Below, piece after piece: positions 30,211 to 37,863 of a stretch of 48,419 nt of DNA. Origin of the DNA: Fibrobacterota bacterium (GTDB taxonomy: Bacteria; Fibrobacterota; Fibrobacteria; UBA11236); NCBI GenBank assembly GCA_023249635.1, contig JAHFCH010000022.1, positions 1-48,419 of the forward strand, in the 5' to 3' direction. The position numbers were made by a program, and so were the translations under genes. Below the pieces are notes generated by a model. That model saw only the letters and a list, made by a program, of their open reading frames with translations. It was not told where the DNA came from and did no database searches. The number at the start of each line of letters is the position of its first letter. Position 1 is the first letter of the stretch.

Positions 30211-31539
30211 TTACTTCACTACGGGAGCGTCCGGGCAATGCTCCTTGATCGAACCCGCGATGCGGATGGCGTCGGCCGAAGCGGGATCCAGGCCCGCCAG
30301 CTTCTTACGCAGCTCATCGCAGTTCACCGTGGTTACCGGGGGAACCGGGACCGGCACCGGGTCCATGCACTTGGCCTTGAAGGCGGCTTCCAGCTCGGCG
30401 CGCTGGGCATCGGTGGTGGCCTTGGAAAGGCGCAGTTTGAGATCCGCGCAGATGGAATCATGCGCCGTCATGGGCGGCTTCGGGTCGGTAATCACCGGAG
30501 GCTTCTCCGGGCAATGTTCCTTGAGCGTCACCATCAGGCGCTGAGCGCTGTCCGAGGCAGGATCGAGCCCGGCCAGCTTCTTGCGCAGTTCGTCGCAGTT
30601 CACCAGCGGGGGCTTGATCACCACGGTGTCCTTGGGGGGAACCACGACCATGCACTTGGCCTTGAAGGCGGCTTCCAATTCGGCACGCTGCGCGTCGCTG
30701 GTGGCCGCGGACAGGCGCAGTTTCAGATCCATGCAGATGGAATCATGGTCGGTCATTGGGGGGTGCACGATTACGGTATCCTTGGGCAGGTCGCCGCATT
30801 TACGGGCGGCGAACATATGCTCCAGGTCCGCGCGGCCGGCATCGCCCGGATGGGTCGCGGCCAACTTTTCCCGCAACATGCGGCAGGTGTCGTCGGGAAG
30901 GGGCTTGGGCGGTACCACGATAGTGTCGTGGGGCAGGTCACCGCATTTGCGGGCGAGGAAATTGTGCTCCAGCTCGGCGCGGCCGGGTTCACCGGGCTTC
31001 GTCAGCCTCAGTTTCTCGGCGAGCATACGGCAGGTGTCATCGGGAAGCGGCTTGGGCGGAATAGGCGGAATCGGATCGTGGCACAGCCGCTCATGAGCCA
31101 CGGTATCGTGGATCTCCAGCTTGCGGCAATCCTCGGGACAATACTTCTTGTACGAGACGGTGAGCGAATCGCGGCCGCCTTCGATCTGGGACACGATCCA
31201 CCTGCAACGGGTGCCCGAGTCGGGCAACAGGGCGGGAGGGATGGTCGGCTTCGGCATATCCTTGGTTACTACGACTTCCTTGACGCAAGTCGAGAGGAAG
31301 ACCATCTCGGCGGCACTGTCGGCACGGCCGGCGGTGCGGGCATCCAGGATGGAGCGCCATTGTTCCCGGCACGAGCTGTCATCCTTGATGGAGAGGCTCA
31401 GCGATCCGGTGGCTCCGTCATCGGTCGTGGTCACGACTTCGCTTTTCTTATCCGAGTTGTTCAGGAAATCCTGGCAACCCAGCAGCAGACCGGCTGCGAG
31501 GCCAAGTCCTGCCAGGTAACGAAGGGTTGGATGCGACAT
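30211..31539 (-). CDS. Lipoprotein with eight tandem Cys-bracketed helical modules
   Basis: Family not recognised. 442 residues; signal peptide ends LLLGC (Cys22). Eight Cys pairs follow at 57/85, 112/134, 170/199, 219/248, 269/296, 315/343, 364/391 and 407/435. The modules are predicted amphipathic helices (for example CDELRKKLAGLDPAS...KEHC and CADLKLRLSKAT...KAKC) joined by Pro-rich linkers (PPIPPKPLPDDT, VVPPKDTVVIKPP). The last four modules alternate in two types (A-B-A-B), showing a duplication of a pair. Each module could be a helical hairpin closed by a disulfide, giving a rigid string outside the cell; this is inference. AGGAGG precedes ATG 31539. It is a paralogue of the 229-residue neighbour. 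Confidence 0.82.
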   Translation of the reverse strand: MSHPTLRYLAGLGLAAGLLLGCQDFLNNSDKKSEVVTTTDDGATGSLSLSIKDDSSCREQWRSILDARTAGRADSAAEMVFLSTCVKEVVVTKDMPKPTIPPALLPDSGTRCRWIVSQIEGGRDSLTVSYKKYCPEDCRKLEIHDTVAHERLCHDPIPPIPPKPLPDDTCRMLAEKLRLTKPGEPGRAELEHNFLARKCGDLPHDTIVVPPKPLPDDTCRMLREKLAATHPGDAGRADLEHMFAARKCGDLPKDTVIVHPPMTDHDSICMDLKLRLSAATSDAQRAELEAAFKAKCMVVVPPKDTVVIKPPLVNCDELRKKLAGLDPASDSAQRLMVTLKEHCPEKPPVITDPKPPMTAHDSICADLKLRLSKATTDAQRAELEAAFKAKCMDPVPVPVPPVTTVNCDELRKKLAGLDPASADAIRIAGSIKEHCPDAPVVK

Positions 31540-31625
31540 TAGGTATTCCTCCTGGTGCACGTTGCGGCACCTGGGATAAGGATACACGGTGCCAAGGGGG
31601 GATGCGGATAAAAAAATGCCCGGAA

Positions 31626-31646
31626 GCGGGGATTATTTGTCCTCAC
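31626..31646 (+). promoter_or_regulatory. Shared upstream motif, copy 2
   Basis: GGGGATTATTTGTCCTCAC (31628-31646), 87-107 bp before the start of the 442-residue lipoprotein gene. It differs from copy 3 at one base in 19. Confidence 0.55.
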
Positions 31647-31780
31647 CTTTACCCCCTGCGGAGATGTGTTTGACCGGCCATGGAACCATGGAAAAGACCG
31701 TGGATAATGGTTGAAAAGCCTCCCGCACCCCAAGCACCGCAAAAACAGGGATGTGACCCCGCCCCAAAAACACCGTTTTG

Positions 31781-31801
31781 GCAGGGGATTGTTTGTCCTC
31801 A
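31781..31801 (+). promoter_or_regulatory. Shared upstream motif, copy 3
   Basis: GGGGATTGTTTGTCCTCAC (31784-31802) lies 55 bp before the ATG of the TIGR02147 regulator. It could serve as an autoregulatory site. Confidence 0.55.
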
Positions 31802-31844
31802 CTTTGGAGGCCTTTTCCAGGCCATTCTCCGGGGTCCGGGGTAG

Positions 31845-31850
31845 TATACT
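31845..31850 (+). promoter_or_regulatory. TATACT -10 box directly before the TIGR02147 gene
   Basis: TATACT ends six bases before the ATG at 31857, with no ribosome-binding site between. Transcription would start at or next to the start codon, suggesting a leaderless mRNA. No good -35 was seen. Confidence 0.4.
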
Positions 31851-31856
31851 TTGCAC

Positions 31857-32789
31857 ATGGACCCCAAGGGCCGAAACGAAGAGGATAAGGAACCTGTCCG
31901 CGGATCCGCGGATGCGGAATCCGCCGGCGAGGTCGCGCCTTCCACTACGCAGTGGAGCGGACCCGCTCCGCAAATCCTCCAGTACCTCGACTACCGCGAT
32001 TTCCTGCGCGACTTCTACGCCCATCGCAAAAGCGTGGACGGGGATTTTTCCCAACGCACTTTCGCCCGCGAAGCCGGTTTGCCCGCCTCGTGCTCCAGCC
32101 TATTGCCCGCCATCATCAAGGGCCGCCGTCAGCTGAGCCAGAACCTGCGCATCAAGTTCGGCAAGGCCATGCGCCTTTCCGAACGGGACTACCGCTACTT
32201 CGATCTGTTGGTGCAATTCAACCAGGCCAAGGGCATGACGGAGAAGAATTTCTTCTTCGCCCAGTTGGCCAAGTTCCGCAGCTCGCGCGCGCAAATCGTG
32301 GGCGAGACGCAATACCGGTTCTTCTCGAAGTGGTATTACTCGGCGGTGTGGAACTACTTCGGCATCGACCAGAAGACGCGGCATCCCGGCGCCATCGCCG
32401 CCAATATCCTTCCGCCCATCACGCCCACCCAGGCCGAGGAGGCCATCAAGCTGTTGCTCGAGCTGGGCCTAATCAAGAAGACCGCCAGCGGGTATGCCGT
32501 GGCCGAGCGGCATATCTATACCGAGAAGAACGTGCAAGCCATGGCGGCGCGCCAGCACGTGCAGGAACTGATGGGCATGGCCGCCGAGGTCTTCCCCACC
32601 CTCCCGGCCGAGCAACGCCAATACAACGCGCTGATGTTTTCCATCTCCAAGGACGGCTTCCAGGCCATCAAGGATCGCATCCGCTCCTTCCAGGAAGAGC
32701 TGCGGGAAATCATCGATCATGACAACAAGGAAGACCGCGTCTATACGCTGACCATGCAACTCTTCCCCAACAGCAAGGTCCCGGAGTGA
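31857..32789 (+). CDS. TIGR02147/DUF4423 family putative regulator
   Basis: A 310-residue protein of the TIGR02147 family, known mainly from Fibrobacter and related phyla. After about 40 disordered residues come ILQYLDYRDFLRDFYAHRK and FSQRTFAREAGLPASCSSLLPAIIKGRRQLSQNLRIKFGKAMRLSERDYRYFDLLVQFNQAK. The latter contains a helix-turn-helix (about 70-100). The C-terminal DUF4423 region (FSKWYYSAVWNYFG...EAIKLLLELGLIKKTASGYAV) follows. DNA binding is inferred; no target has been proved for the family to my knowledge. It is divergent from the Cys-repeat lipoprotein and 93 bp upstream of another lipoprotein, with a shared motif at its own promoter. Confidence 0.9.
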   Translation: MDPKGRNEEDKEPVRGSADAESAGEVAPSTTQWSGPAPQILQYLDYRDFLRDFYAHRKSVDGDFSQRTFAREAGLPASCSSLLPAIIKGRRQLSQNLRIKFGKAMRLSERDYRYFDLLVQFNQAKGMTEKNFFFAQLAKFRSSRAQIVGETQYRFFSKWYYSAVWNYFGIDQKTRHPGAIAANILPPITPTQAEEAIKLLLELGLIKKTASGYAVAERHIYTEKNVQAMAARQHVQELMGMAAEVFPTLPAEQRQYNALMFSISKDGFQAIKDRIRSFQEELREIIDHDNKEDRVYTLTMQLFPNSKVPE

Positions 32790-32797
32790 AGTCCGCA

Positions 32798-32813
32798 GAC
32801 GCTTCGGGGCGTC
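32798..32813 (+). terminator. TTCG-loop hairpin after the TIGR02147 gene
   Basis: GACGC-TTCGGG-GCGTC, eight bases after the stop. Not followed by T, so termination is uncertain. Confidence 0.35.
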
Positions 32814-32838
32814 GCGGTTCCGTAAAAGGAATTATTCC

Positions 32839-32846
32839 TACTTTTG
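32839..32846 (+). promoter_or_regulatory. Candidate -7 box TACTTTTG
   Basis: An exact match to the Bacteroidetes-type -7 element TAnnTTTG, 36 bp before the ATG at 32883. The expected -33 TTTG is not clear (GGTTC instead). Confidence 0.4.
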
Positions 32847-32882
32847 TTCCGGGAAGGGATTGTCCCCCCGGCCTTTGAGATT

Positions 32883-34316
32883 ATGCCGCAAATCCGCCCC
32901 ATCGCTTCCGCGTCCCGCCGCGCCGGTCCCCTTACGGGTCCGCTCTGCGCTGCCGTCGCCCTGCTCGCCGGTCTGCTCTCCGATTGCGGTAAGAACCAGG
33001 ACACCCTGGCGGGCACCAGCTCCGGCGTCGACAATCCCGCCATTACCGTAAGCTTCCGCGACGGCGCCACCGCCGCCAGCGTCACGGGCACGCTGGACGT
33101 GTATTCCTCTGAGCAGAATCCCGCCGTGGATCCGGTGCCCCTGGCGACCATTCCCATCGACAACCAGGTTTCCACCGTCCTGCGCGGTTCCGATTTCAGC
33201 CGCGAGATAACCGCCGCCACCAAACTGGGCAACACGGGACTTTCCAAATCCTCGGCGGCGCATTCCACCGTCACCGTATTCAACCTGGTGCTGCGTACCC
33301 ACAACAAGACCGGCAACCTGGTATTGGGCCTTACCTTCGATTCCGCCGGCCATGCCTTCCTGGGCCCGGGCGGCGGCAAACTCAAGGGCGTTTCCCTGCA
33401 GCCCAAGCCTCTGGTACGTTACGAAGCGCGCATCGCCCGGGAAGCCGTGCATGGCGATGCCGGCCGCGTATTCGTGCCGGGATCCCCGTTCCTGGGCACC
33501 CTTGTCGATAGCCTCTTCATCCTCGAGGACGTTCCCGAGGGCATGTTCCCCATGCGCTTCATCGCCGCCGACGGCAAAGTTTATCCCATCGCCGATTCGT
33601 TGAACACCAAGGACTCGGCCCGTGTCTACCGGCCTGCCATCGTTCCGGTGGGCAGCATCGACACTACGGGCAAGCACGATACCATCCCGCAGTTCGAAAT
33701 CAGCGCCGGCATCGATCGCAAAGTGTTGCTGGGCCAGCAGGCGGTCTTGGAAGCCAAGCTCATCGGCGTGCAGCCCACCGATCCGCGCCTCTCGGTACTG
33801 TGGACCTGGATGCGGGATCCCGCCGATTCGGTCCCGCACGATACCCTCCCGCCGATCAAGCCCGGGCTTCCGCCCCGCCGCGCGGAAATCCTCACCCCCA
33901 CCGCCCTCCGCTCCGAAGTCCGCTTCGACGCGGACGGCATTTATCGTTTCCTGGTCACGGCAACCGTGGGTGTGCGTTCGCATTCCGACACGGTAACGGT
34001 GCAAGTGCAACGCCCCGAGCCCCCCAAGCCGGCCATACTTCACCCCGTACCCGCGGAATCGCTGGTGGTGCTCAAGTCCTACGATATCCAATGGGCCATG
34101 CCCGGCAAAGGACCGTACACGATCGAATTCTCCCCCAACAACGGGGAGAAATGGATGCCGATAGCCACGCATTACCAGGGCCGCGAAAGCCTGCAAACCT
34201 TCCCATGGACCGTTCCCGAGGCAGGGGTTTCAGCGCGTTGCCTCCTCCGCGTGTCCGACGAAGTGGATACCTTGGCGCATGCGGTGATGGCCGGGAACTT
34301 CAGCATCATCCATTAG
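32883..34316 (+). CDS. Lipoprotein with Ig-like C-terminal region
   Basis: A 477-residue protein, family not recognised. Signal peptide with Cys35 as the probable lipidation site (LLSDC, an unusual Asp at -1), then a linker DTLAGTSSGVDNPA and a beta-rich N-terminal domain with SVTGTLDVYS. Residues about 270-380 resemble a PKD/Ig-like domain (VLLGQQAVLEAKLIG...LWTW...DGIYRFLVTATVG). A fibronectin/Ser-Thr-rich-anchor-like domain ends it (SYDIQWAMPGKGPYTIEFSPNNGEKW). It follows the TIGR02147 gene in the same direction; genomic pairing with that regulator suggests a shared role. The ATG at 32883 was chosen as the only start giving a normal signal peptide length. Confidence 0.75.
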   Translation: MPQIRPIASASRRAGPLTGPLCAAVALLAGLLSDCGKNQDTLAGTSSGVDNPAITVSFRDGATAASVTGTLDVYSSEQNPAVDPVPLATIPIDNQVSTVLRGSDFSREITAATKLGNTGLSKSSAAHSTVTVFNLVLRTHNKTGNLVLGLTFDSAGHAFLGPGGGKLKGVSLQPKPLVRYEARIAREAVHGDAGRVFVPGSPFLGTLVDSLFILEDVPEGMFPMRFIAADGKVYPIADSLNTKDSARVYRPAIVPVGSIDTTGKHDTIPQFEISAGIDRKVLLGQQAVLEAKLIGVQPTDPRLSVLWTWMRDPADSVPHDTLPPIKPGLPPRRAEILTPTALRSEVRFDADGIYRFLVTATVGVRSHSDTVTVQVQRPEPPKPAILHPVPAESLVVLKSYDIQWAMPGKGPYTIEFSPNNGEKWMPIATHYQGRESLQTFPWTVPEAGVSARCLLRVSDEVDTLAHAVMAGNFSIIH

Positions 34317-34386
34317 CCGCCTCCAACTCCCCTCGAGATCCCCCGTAAATAGCCCTAATTTCCAACGATTTCCGGGCCTACGGCGC

Positions 34387-34417
34387 TTGACGGGGGTCCC
34401 GATCCAGCCAGTATGAT
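34387..34417 (+). promoter_or_regulatory. Promoter before the 91-residue gene
   Basis: TTGACG (34387-34392) and TATGAT (34412-34417) with a long 19-bp spacer. The -10 ends five bases before the ATG at 34423, which again suggests a leaderless transcript. Confidence 0.45.
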
Positions 34418-34422
34418 TTGGC

Positions 34423-34698
34423 ATGGATACTTCTACCCAACACAAGGGCCAGACCGGCAATTTCGGCAACTACCAATTAGATGAACGGCGGACGGATAAT
34501 TACACCTTCACCAACATGAAGGGGCTTATCCGCTATTTTTCGAGTTGGTTGGATGATGAAGACATCGACGAGGTCATCGAGAACTCGAAGGTCGGCTTCA
34601 CCGTCCGCATCGGCTGCAGCAACGAGGAAACCAAGCTGCAGATGATCAAGAAGTGCGAATACGCCCTGGTCCGCATTCTCCGTAAAGGCCCGCGGTAA
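34423..34698 (+). CDS. Hypothetical protein, 91 residues
   Basis: Not recognised. The N-terminal 30 residues are polar and rich in Gln, Asn and Thr. The rest reads as a small alpha/beta fold (GLIRYFSSWLDDEDIDEVIENSKVGFTVRIGCSNEETKLQMIKKCEYALVRIL). There are two cysteines and no signal peptide. No Shine-Dalgarno sequence precedes the ATG, but a -10 box ends five bases before it. A 6-bp hairpin follows the stop at 34711. The gene stands alone between the lipoprotein and argH. Confidence 0.7.
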   Translation: MDTSTQHKGQTGNFGNYQLDERRTDNYTFTNMKGLIRYFSSWLDDEDIDEVIENSKVGFTVRIGCSNEETKLQMIKKCEYALVRILRKGPR

Positions 34699-34710
34699 GC
34701 CCCACCGCCC

Positions 34711-34728
34711 CTTACCCAGCCCGGTAAG
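34711..34728 (+). terminator. Hairpin CTTACC-CAGCCC-GGTAAG
   Basis: A perfect 6-bp stem, 12 bases after the stop of the 91-residue gene; no T-tract. It resembles the TTACC/GGTAA-type hairpins elsewhere in the window. Confidence 0.4.
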
Positions 34729-34904
34729 GTCCGGCGCCATGCGCGCCGCGAACCCCCAGGGCCAAGCCGGCGAGACGCCGGTAAGCCGGCGCTTCGCCGG
34801 TTCCCACGCAGAGAGACAGGCACGCCCCTACCACGCACAAAGCGTACGTCGCTCGGTGGGCAAAATTCCTACTCTTCCTATTGGCATTACCCGGGAGAGC
34901 TGCG

Positions 34905-36323
34905 ATGGCCGGCAAGGTCGCGAAGAACAAAGGCACAGGCAAGGGCAAACCGAAAGCGGACAAGCTATGGCAGGGCCGATTCGAAGGCGGCATGGCATCG
35001 TCCATGGAACGCCTGTCCATCAGCCTGGCTTTCGATCGCAAACTCTTCCGCGAGGATATCGAAGGCAGCATGGCCCATGCCCATGGCCTCAAGGCCGCGG
35101 GCGTGCTTACCGCTCCCGAATTGAAAAAGATGCTCGCGGGCCTGGAAAAGGTGAAGGCCGATCTCGAGGCCGGCAAGGATCTGTTCCTCCCGTCGGACGA
35201 GGACATCCACATGGCCGTGGAGCGCATCCTCACCGAGCGCATCGGCGCCCTGGGGAAAAAACTGCACACGGGCCGCAGCCGTAACGATCAGGTCGCCACC
35301 GATCTCAAGCTCTACGTGCGCCGCCGCGCCGCGGACCTGGAAACCGCCATCACCGGACTGCAGCAGGCCATCTACCGTAAGGCCCTCGCTTACCGCAACG
35401 AGTTGATGCCCGGCTATACCCATGTGCAGCAGGCCCAGCCCATCTATATCGCCCACTACCTGCTCAGTTTTTTCTGGGCCCTGGAACGCGACAAGACCCG
35501 TATGCGCAATGCCGCCGCCTCGGCCGGGCAGATGCCCCTCGGTTCCGGCGCCCTGGCAGGCTCGGCCTTCCCTTACCAGCGGGAATTGGTCGCGGCGCGC
35601 CTGGGTTTCCCGGAGCTTTCCCCCAACAGCATCGATGCCACCGCCCATCGCGACTTCGCCCTGGAATTCCTCGGGGCCTGCGCCGTACTGGGAGCCCTGC
35701 TCAGCGGCTACGCCGAGGATTTCGTACTCTGGTCCACCCAGGAATTCATGTACATCGAGTTGGGCGAGGCCTATACCTCCGGCTCCAGCATGATGCCGCA
35801 GAAGAAGAATCCCGATTCCATGGAACTCATCCGCGGGAAATCGGGAAGGCTGCTCGGCAACTTCACCCGCTTGTTTACGGTCATGAAGGGCCTGCCCCAT
35901 GCGTACGATCGCGATCTCCAGGAGGACAAGGAACCGGTTTTCGATTCCGTGGAAACCCTCGATCTGTGCCTCACGGTCATGAGCGAGGCCATGGACTCGC
36001 TCAGGTTCCGCATGGATTCCATCTCGAAGAAAATGCATCCAGGCATGCTCGCCACTGATCTGGCCGACTACCTGGTGGAAAAAGGCATCGCCTTCCGCGA
36101 CGCCCACCATATCGTGGGCCGCATGGTAGGCCAGGCCGAGGCCGCGGGCGTTTCCTTCCTGGAGCTGCCCGAATCGGCATGGGCCACCATCCCGGACGGC
36201 AAGGCCTTCCGCAAGCGCCTCACCTTCGCCTACTCGGCCGAACGCAGGAACATCGCCGGCGGCACTGGCAGCAAGTCGGTGACGAGCCAATTGGCGCAAG
36301 CCAAGCGGTTGCTGAAAATCTAG
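34905..36323 (+). CDS. argH: Argininosuccinate lyase
   Basis: A 472-residue enzyme of the fumarase/aspartase superfamily; it splits argininosuccinate into arginine and fumarate, the last step of arginine synthesis. A basic extension of about 25 residues precedes the usual start (KLWQGRFEGG). The family signature GSSMMPQKKNP is at 293-303, with the catalytic Ser in its flexible loop. Other conserved segments are TGRSRNDQVATDLKLY, GYTHVQQAQP and the AHHIVGR region near the C-terminus. GGGAGAG precedes ATG 34905, and a TACTCTTC element lies 28 bp upstream. An MFS transporter follows after 19 bp, likely in the same operon. No other arg gene is in the window. Confidence 0.95.
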   Translation: MAGKVAKNKGTGKGKPKADKLWQGRFEGGMASSMERLSISLAFDRKLFREDIEGSMAHAHGLKAAGVLTAPELKKMLAGLEKVKADLEAGKDLFLPSDEDIHMAVERILTERIGALGKKLHTGRSRNDQVATDLKLYVRRRAADLETAITGLQQAIYRKALAYRNELMPGYTHVQQAQPIYIAHYLLSFFWALERDKTRMRNAAASAGQMPLGSGALAGSAFPYQRELVAARLGFPELSPNSIDATAHRDFALEFLGACAVLGALLSGYAEDFVLWSTQEFMYIELGEAYTSGSSMMPQKKNPDSMELIRGKSGRLLGNFTRLFTVMKGLPHAYDRDLQEDKEPVFDSVETLDLCLTVMSEAMDSLRFRMDSISKKMHPGMLATDLADYLVEKGIAFRDAHHIVGRMVGQAEAAGVSFLELPESAWATIPDGKAFRKRLTFAYSAERRNIAGGTGSKSVTSQLAQAKRLLKI

Positions 36324-36342
36324 ACCGGATCGCCTGCCGGCC

Positions 36343-37761
36343 ATGCCCGACGAGACCCCTTCCGAATTACGCGCCGATAGCGTGCAAGCTCCGCCGCAAG
36401 CGACGCCTATAGCCACCGGCGAAACGCATCTCGGCGGCATCTACGTCGGCCCCCCTATCATCCGCAACGCGTTGCTGAACAGTTTCCGCGACGGTATCGC
36501 CGCCAACGGGATGATGGCGTTGAACGAAACCTTCGCCGTGGCCGCGGCGGTATCCCTACGCGCGTCGTCCATGGCCATCGCCATGATGAGCTCCATGCCC
36601 ATGCTGGTGGGCTCCGTCGGCCAGTACCTGTTGCCAGCCCTGGCCGACCCCAACCGCGGGCGCAAGCGCTACGTGACCCAAGGCGTGGCCGGGCAGGTGA
36701 TCGGCTTGGCCCTGGCAGCCTGCGCCGGTTGGCTTTCGCCGCACTGGGCCCCTTGGGTCTTCGTCATCCTCTACGCGTGCTCTTCCATCAGCGTCAGCCT
36801 CAGCGGGCAATACTGGGTCGCGTGGATGGGCGATCTCATGCCCGGCTCGGCGCGCGGCCGCCACTTCGCTTGGCGCAGCCGTTACTTCTCGTTGATGTAC
36901 CTCTCCTGCTCGCTGACCGCGGGCATGATTTCGCGCCGTTTCGATTCCCATCACGCGCCCTGGATCCTGTTCTTCTGCGTCTTCGCCACCTCGGCGTTGT
37001 TGCGCTCGGTATCCTTCAGCTTCCTCGTCCGCCAGCATGAACCGGTATCCGGGGCCGCCTTGGAGGCGTTCTCACCTTTGCGCTTCCGCCCCGGCCGCGA
37101 ATTCCTGCAATACTGCCTGGCCACCGGATTGTTCCAGGGCGCGGCCTCCATGTCAGGGCCTTTCTTCGCGGTATGGTACCTGCGCGATCTGCATTTCAAC
37201 TACCTCTTCATCGCCATCAGCCTCTCGCTCACCGTGCTGGGTTCCATCGCCAGCTCCGGTTTCTGGGGACGCATGGCCGATCATCACGGCACGGGACCCG
37301 TACTCTTCGCCAGCGCCATGCTGGTCGCGTTCATTCCGTTCCCGTACGTATTCTCCGAGAACCGCTACGTGCTTTGGGCCGCCTGCGTTTTCAGCGGCGC
37401 CAGCTGGGGCGGCTACAACCTTTCCAATTTCAACCACATGCTCACCGTCACCGATCAGCGCCATCGCAGCCATTACCTGGCCTTCTCCACCCTGATCATC
37501 GGCCTGCTGGGTTGCGGCTCCTCCATGCTGGGAGGATTCCTGGCCACGCGCATCCCCGTAATCATGGGCTGGAGGCTGCAAAGCCTGTTCCTGGTCTCGG
37601 GCCTGATGCGCATTGCTTTCGTGCTGATCCTGTTCCGGGGCATCCGCCGCTCCAAAGCGCATGCCCCCGCCAATCCCCTGGTGATTTATATGGAACTCCC
37701 TGGGTTCCGCACCGGAGCCCAGCTTATCCGCACCGTGTTCCGCGGTTTCCGGCCCGGTTGA
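36343..37761 (+). CDS. MFS transporter
   Basis: A 472-residue membrane protein with about 12 transmembrane helices after a 45-residue hydrophilic N-terminus. The motif after helix 4 (WVAWMGDLMPGSARGRHFAWR) is typical of a group of MFS proteins with unknown substrates. A charged cytoplasmic loop (about 228-250) divides the two halves, and the helix 8-9 loop carries GRMADHHGTGPV. The gene begins 19 bp after argH without a clear ribosome site, suggesting coupling and perhaps export or uptake of an amino acid or related compound (inference). It ends before a hairpin at 37777-37802. Confidence 0.85.
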   Translation: MPDETPSELRADSVQAPPQATPIATGETHLGGIYVGPPIIRNALLNSFRDGIAANGMMALNETFAVAAAVSLRASSMAIAMMSSMPMLVGSVGQYLLPALADPNRGRKRYVTQGVAGQVIGLALAACAGWLSPHWAPWVFVILYACSSISVSLSGQYWVAWMGDLMPGSARGRHFAWRSRYFSLMYLSCSLTAGMISRRFDSHHAPWILFFCVFATSALLRSVSFSFLVRQHEPVSGAALEAFSPLRFRPGREFLQYCLATGLFQGAASMSGPFFAVWYLRDLHFNYLFIAISLSLTVLGSIASSGFWGRMADHHGTGPVLFASAMLVAFIPFPYVFSENRYVLWAACVFSGASWGGYNLSNFNHMLTVTDQRHRSHYLAFSTLIIGLLGCGSSMLGGFLATRIPVIMGWRLQSLFLVSGLMRIAFVLILFRGIRRSKAHAPANPLVIYMELPGFRTGAQLIRTVFRGFRPG

Positions 37762-37776
37762 AGGCCCCGCGGGGTG

Positions 37777-37802
37777 GGCCGGAAAGCCCGTCGGGCTTGG
37801 CC
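37777..37802 (+). terminator. Hairpin after the MFS gene
   Basis: GGCC-(GGA bulge)-AAGCCC-GTC-GGGCTT-GGCC, 15 bases after the stop. No T-tract; the AAGCCC/GGGCTT core is the same as at 3684. Confidence 0.45.
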
Positions 37803-37863
37803 TGGAACCGTTTAACTACCTTTTCCCCTTGGCCTTCTACGAGGATTAAACGAGGAATCGATC

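Larger units (their letters stand above)
31540..31856. other. 317-bp divergent regulatory region with two copies of a 19-bp motif
   Basis: Between the Cys-repeat lipoprotein (minus) and the TIGR02147 regulator (plus). It contains direct copies of the motif at 31626 and 31781 and a TATACT box at 31845-31850. No coding frame with a convincing start was seen. Confidence 0.6.

Noticed and set aside
34965-36440. 491-codon minus-strand frame across argH
   Set aside because: argH is complete with its signature loop; the antisense frame has no family features.
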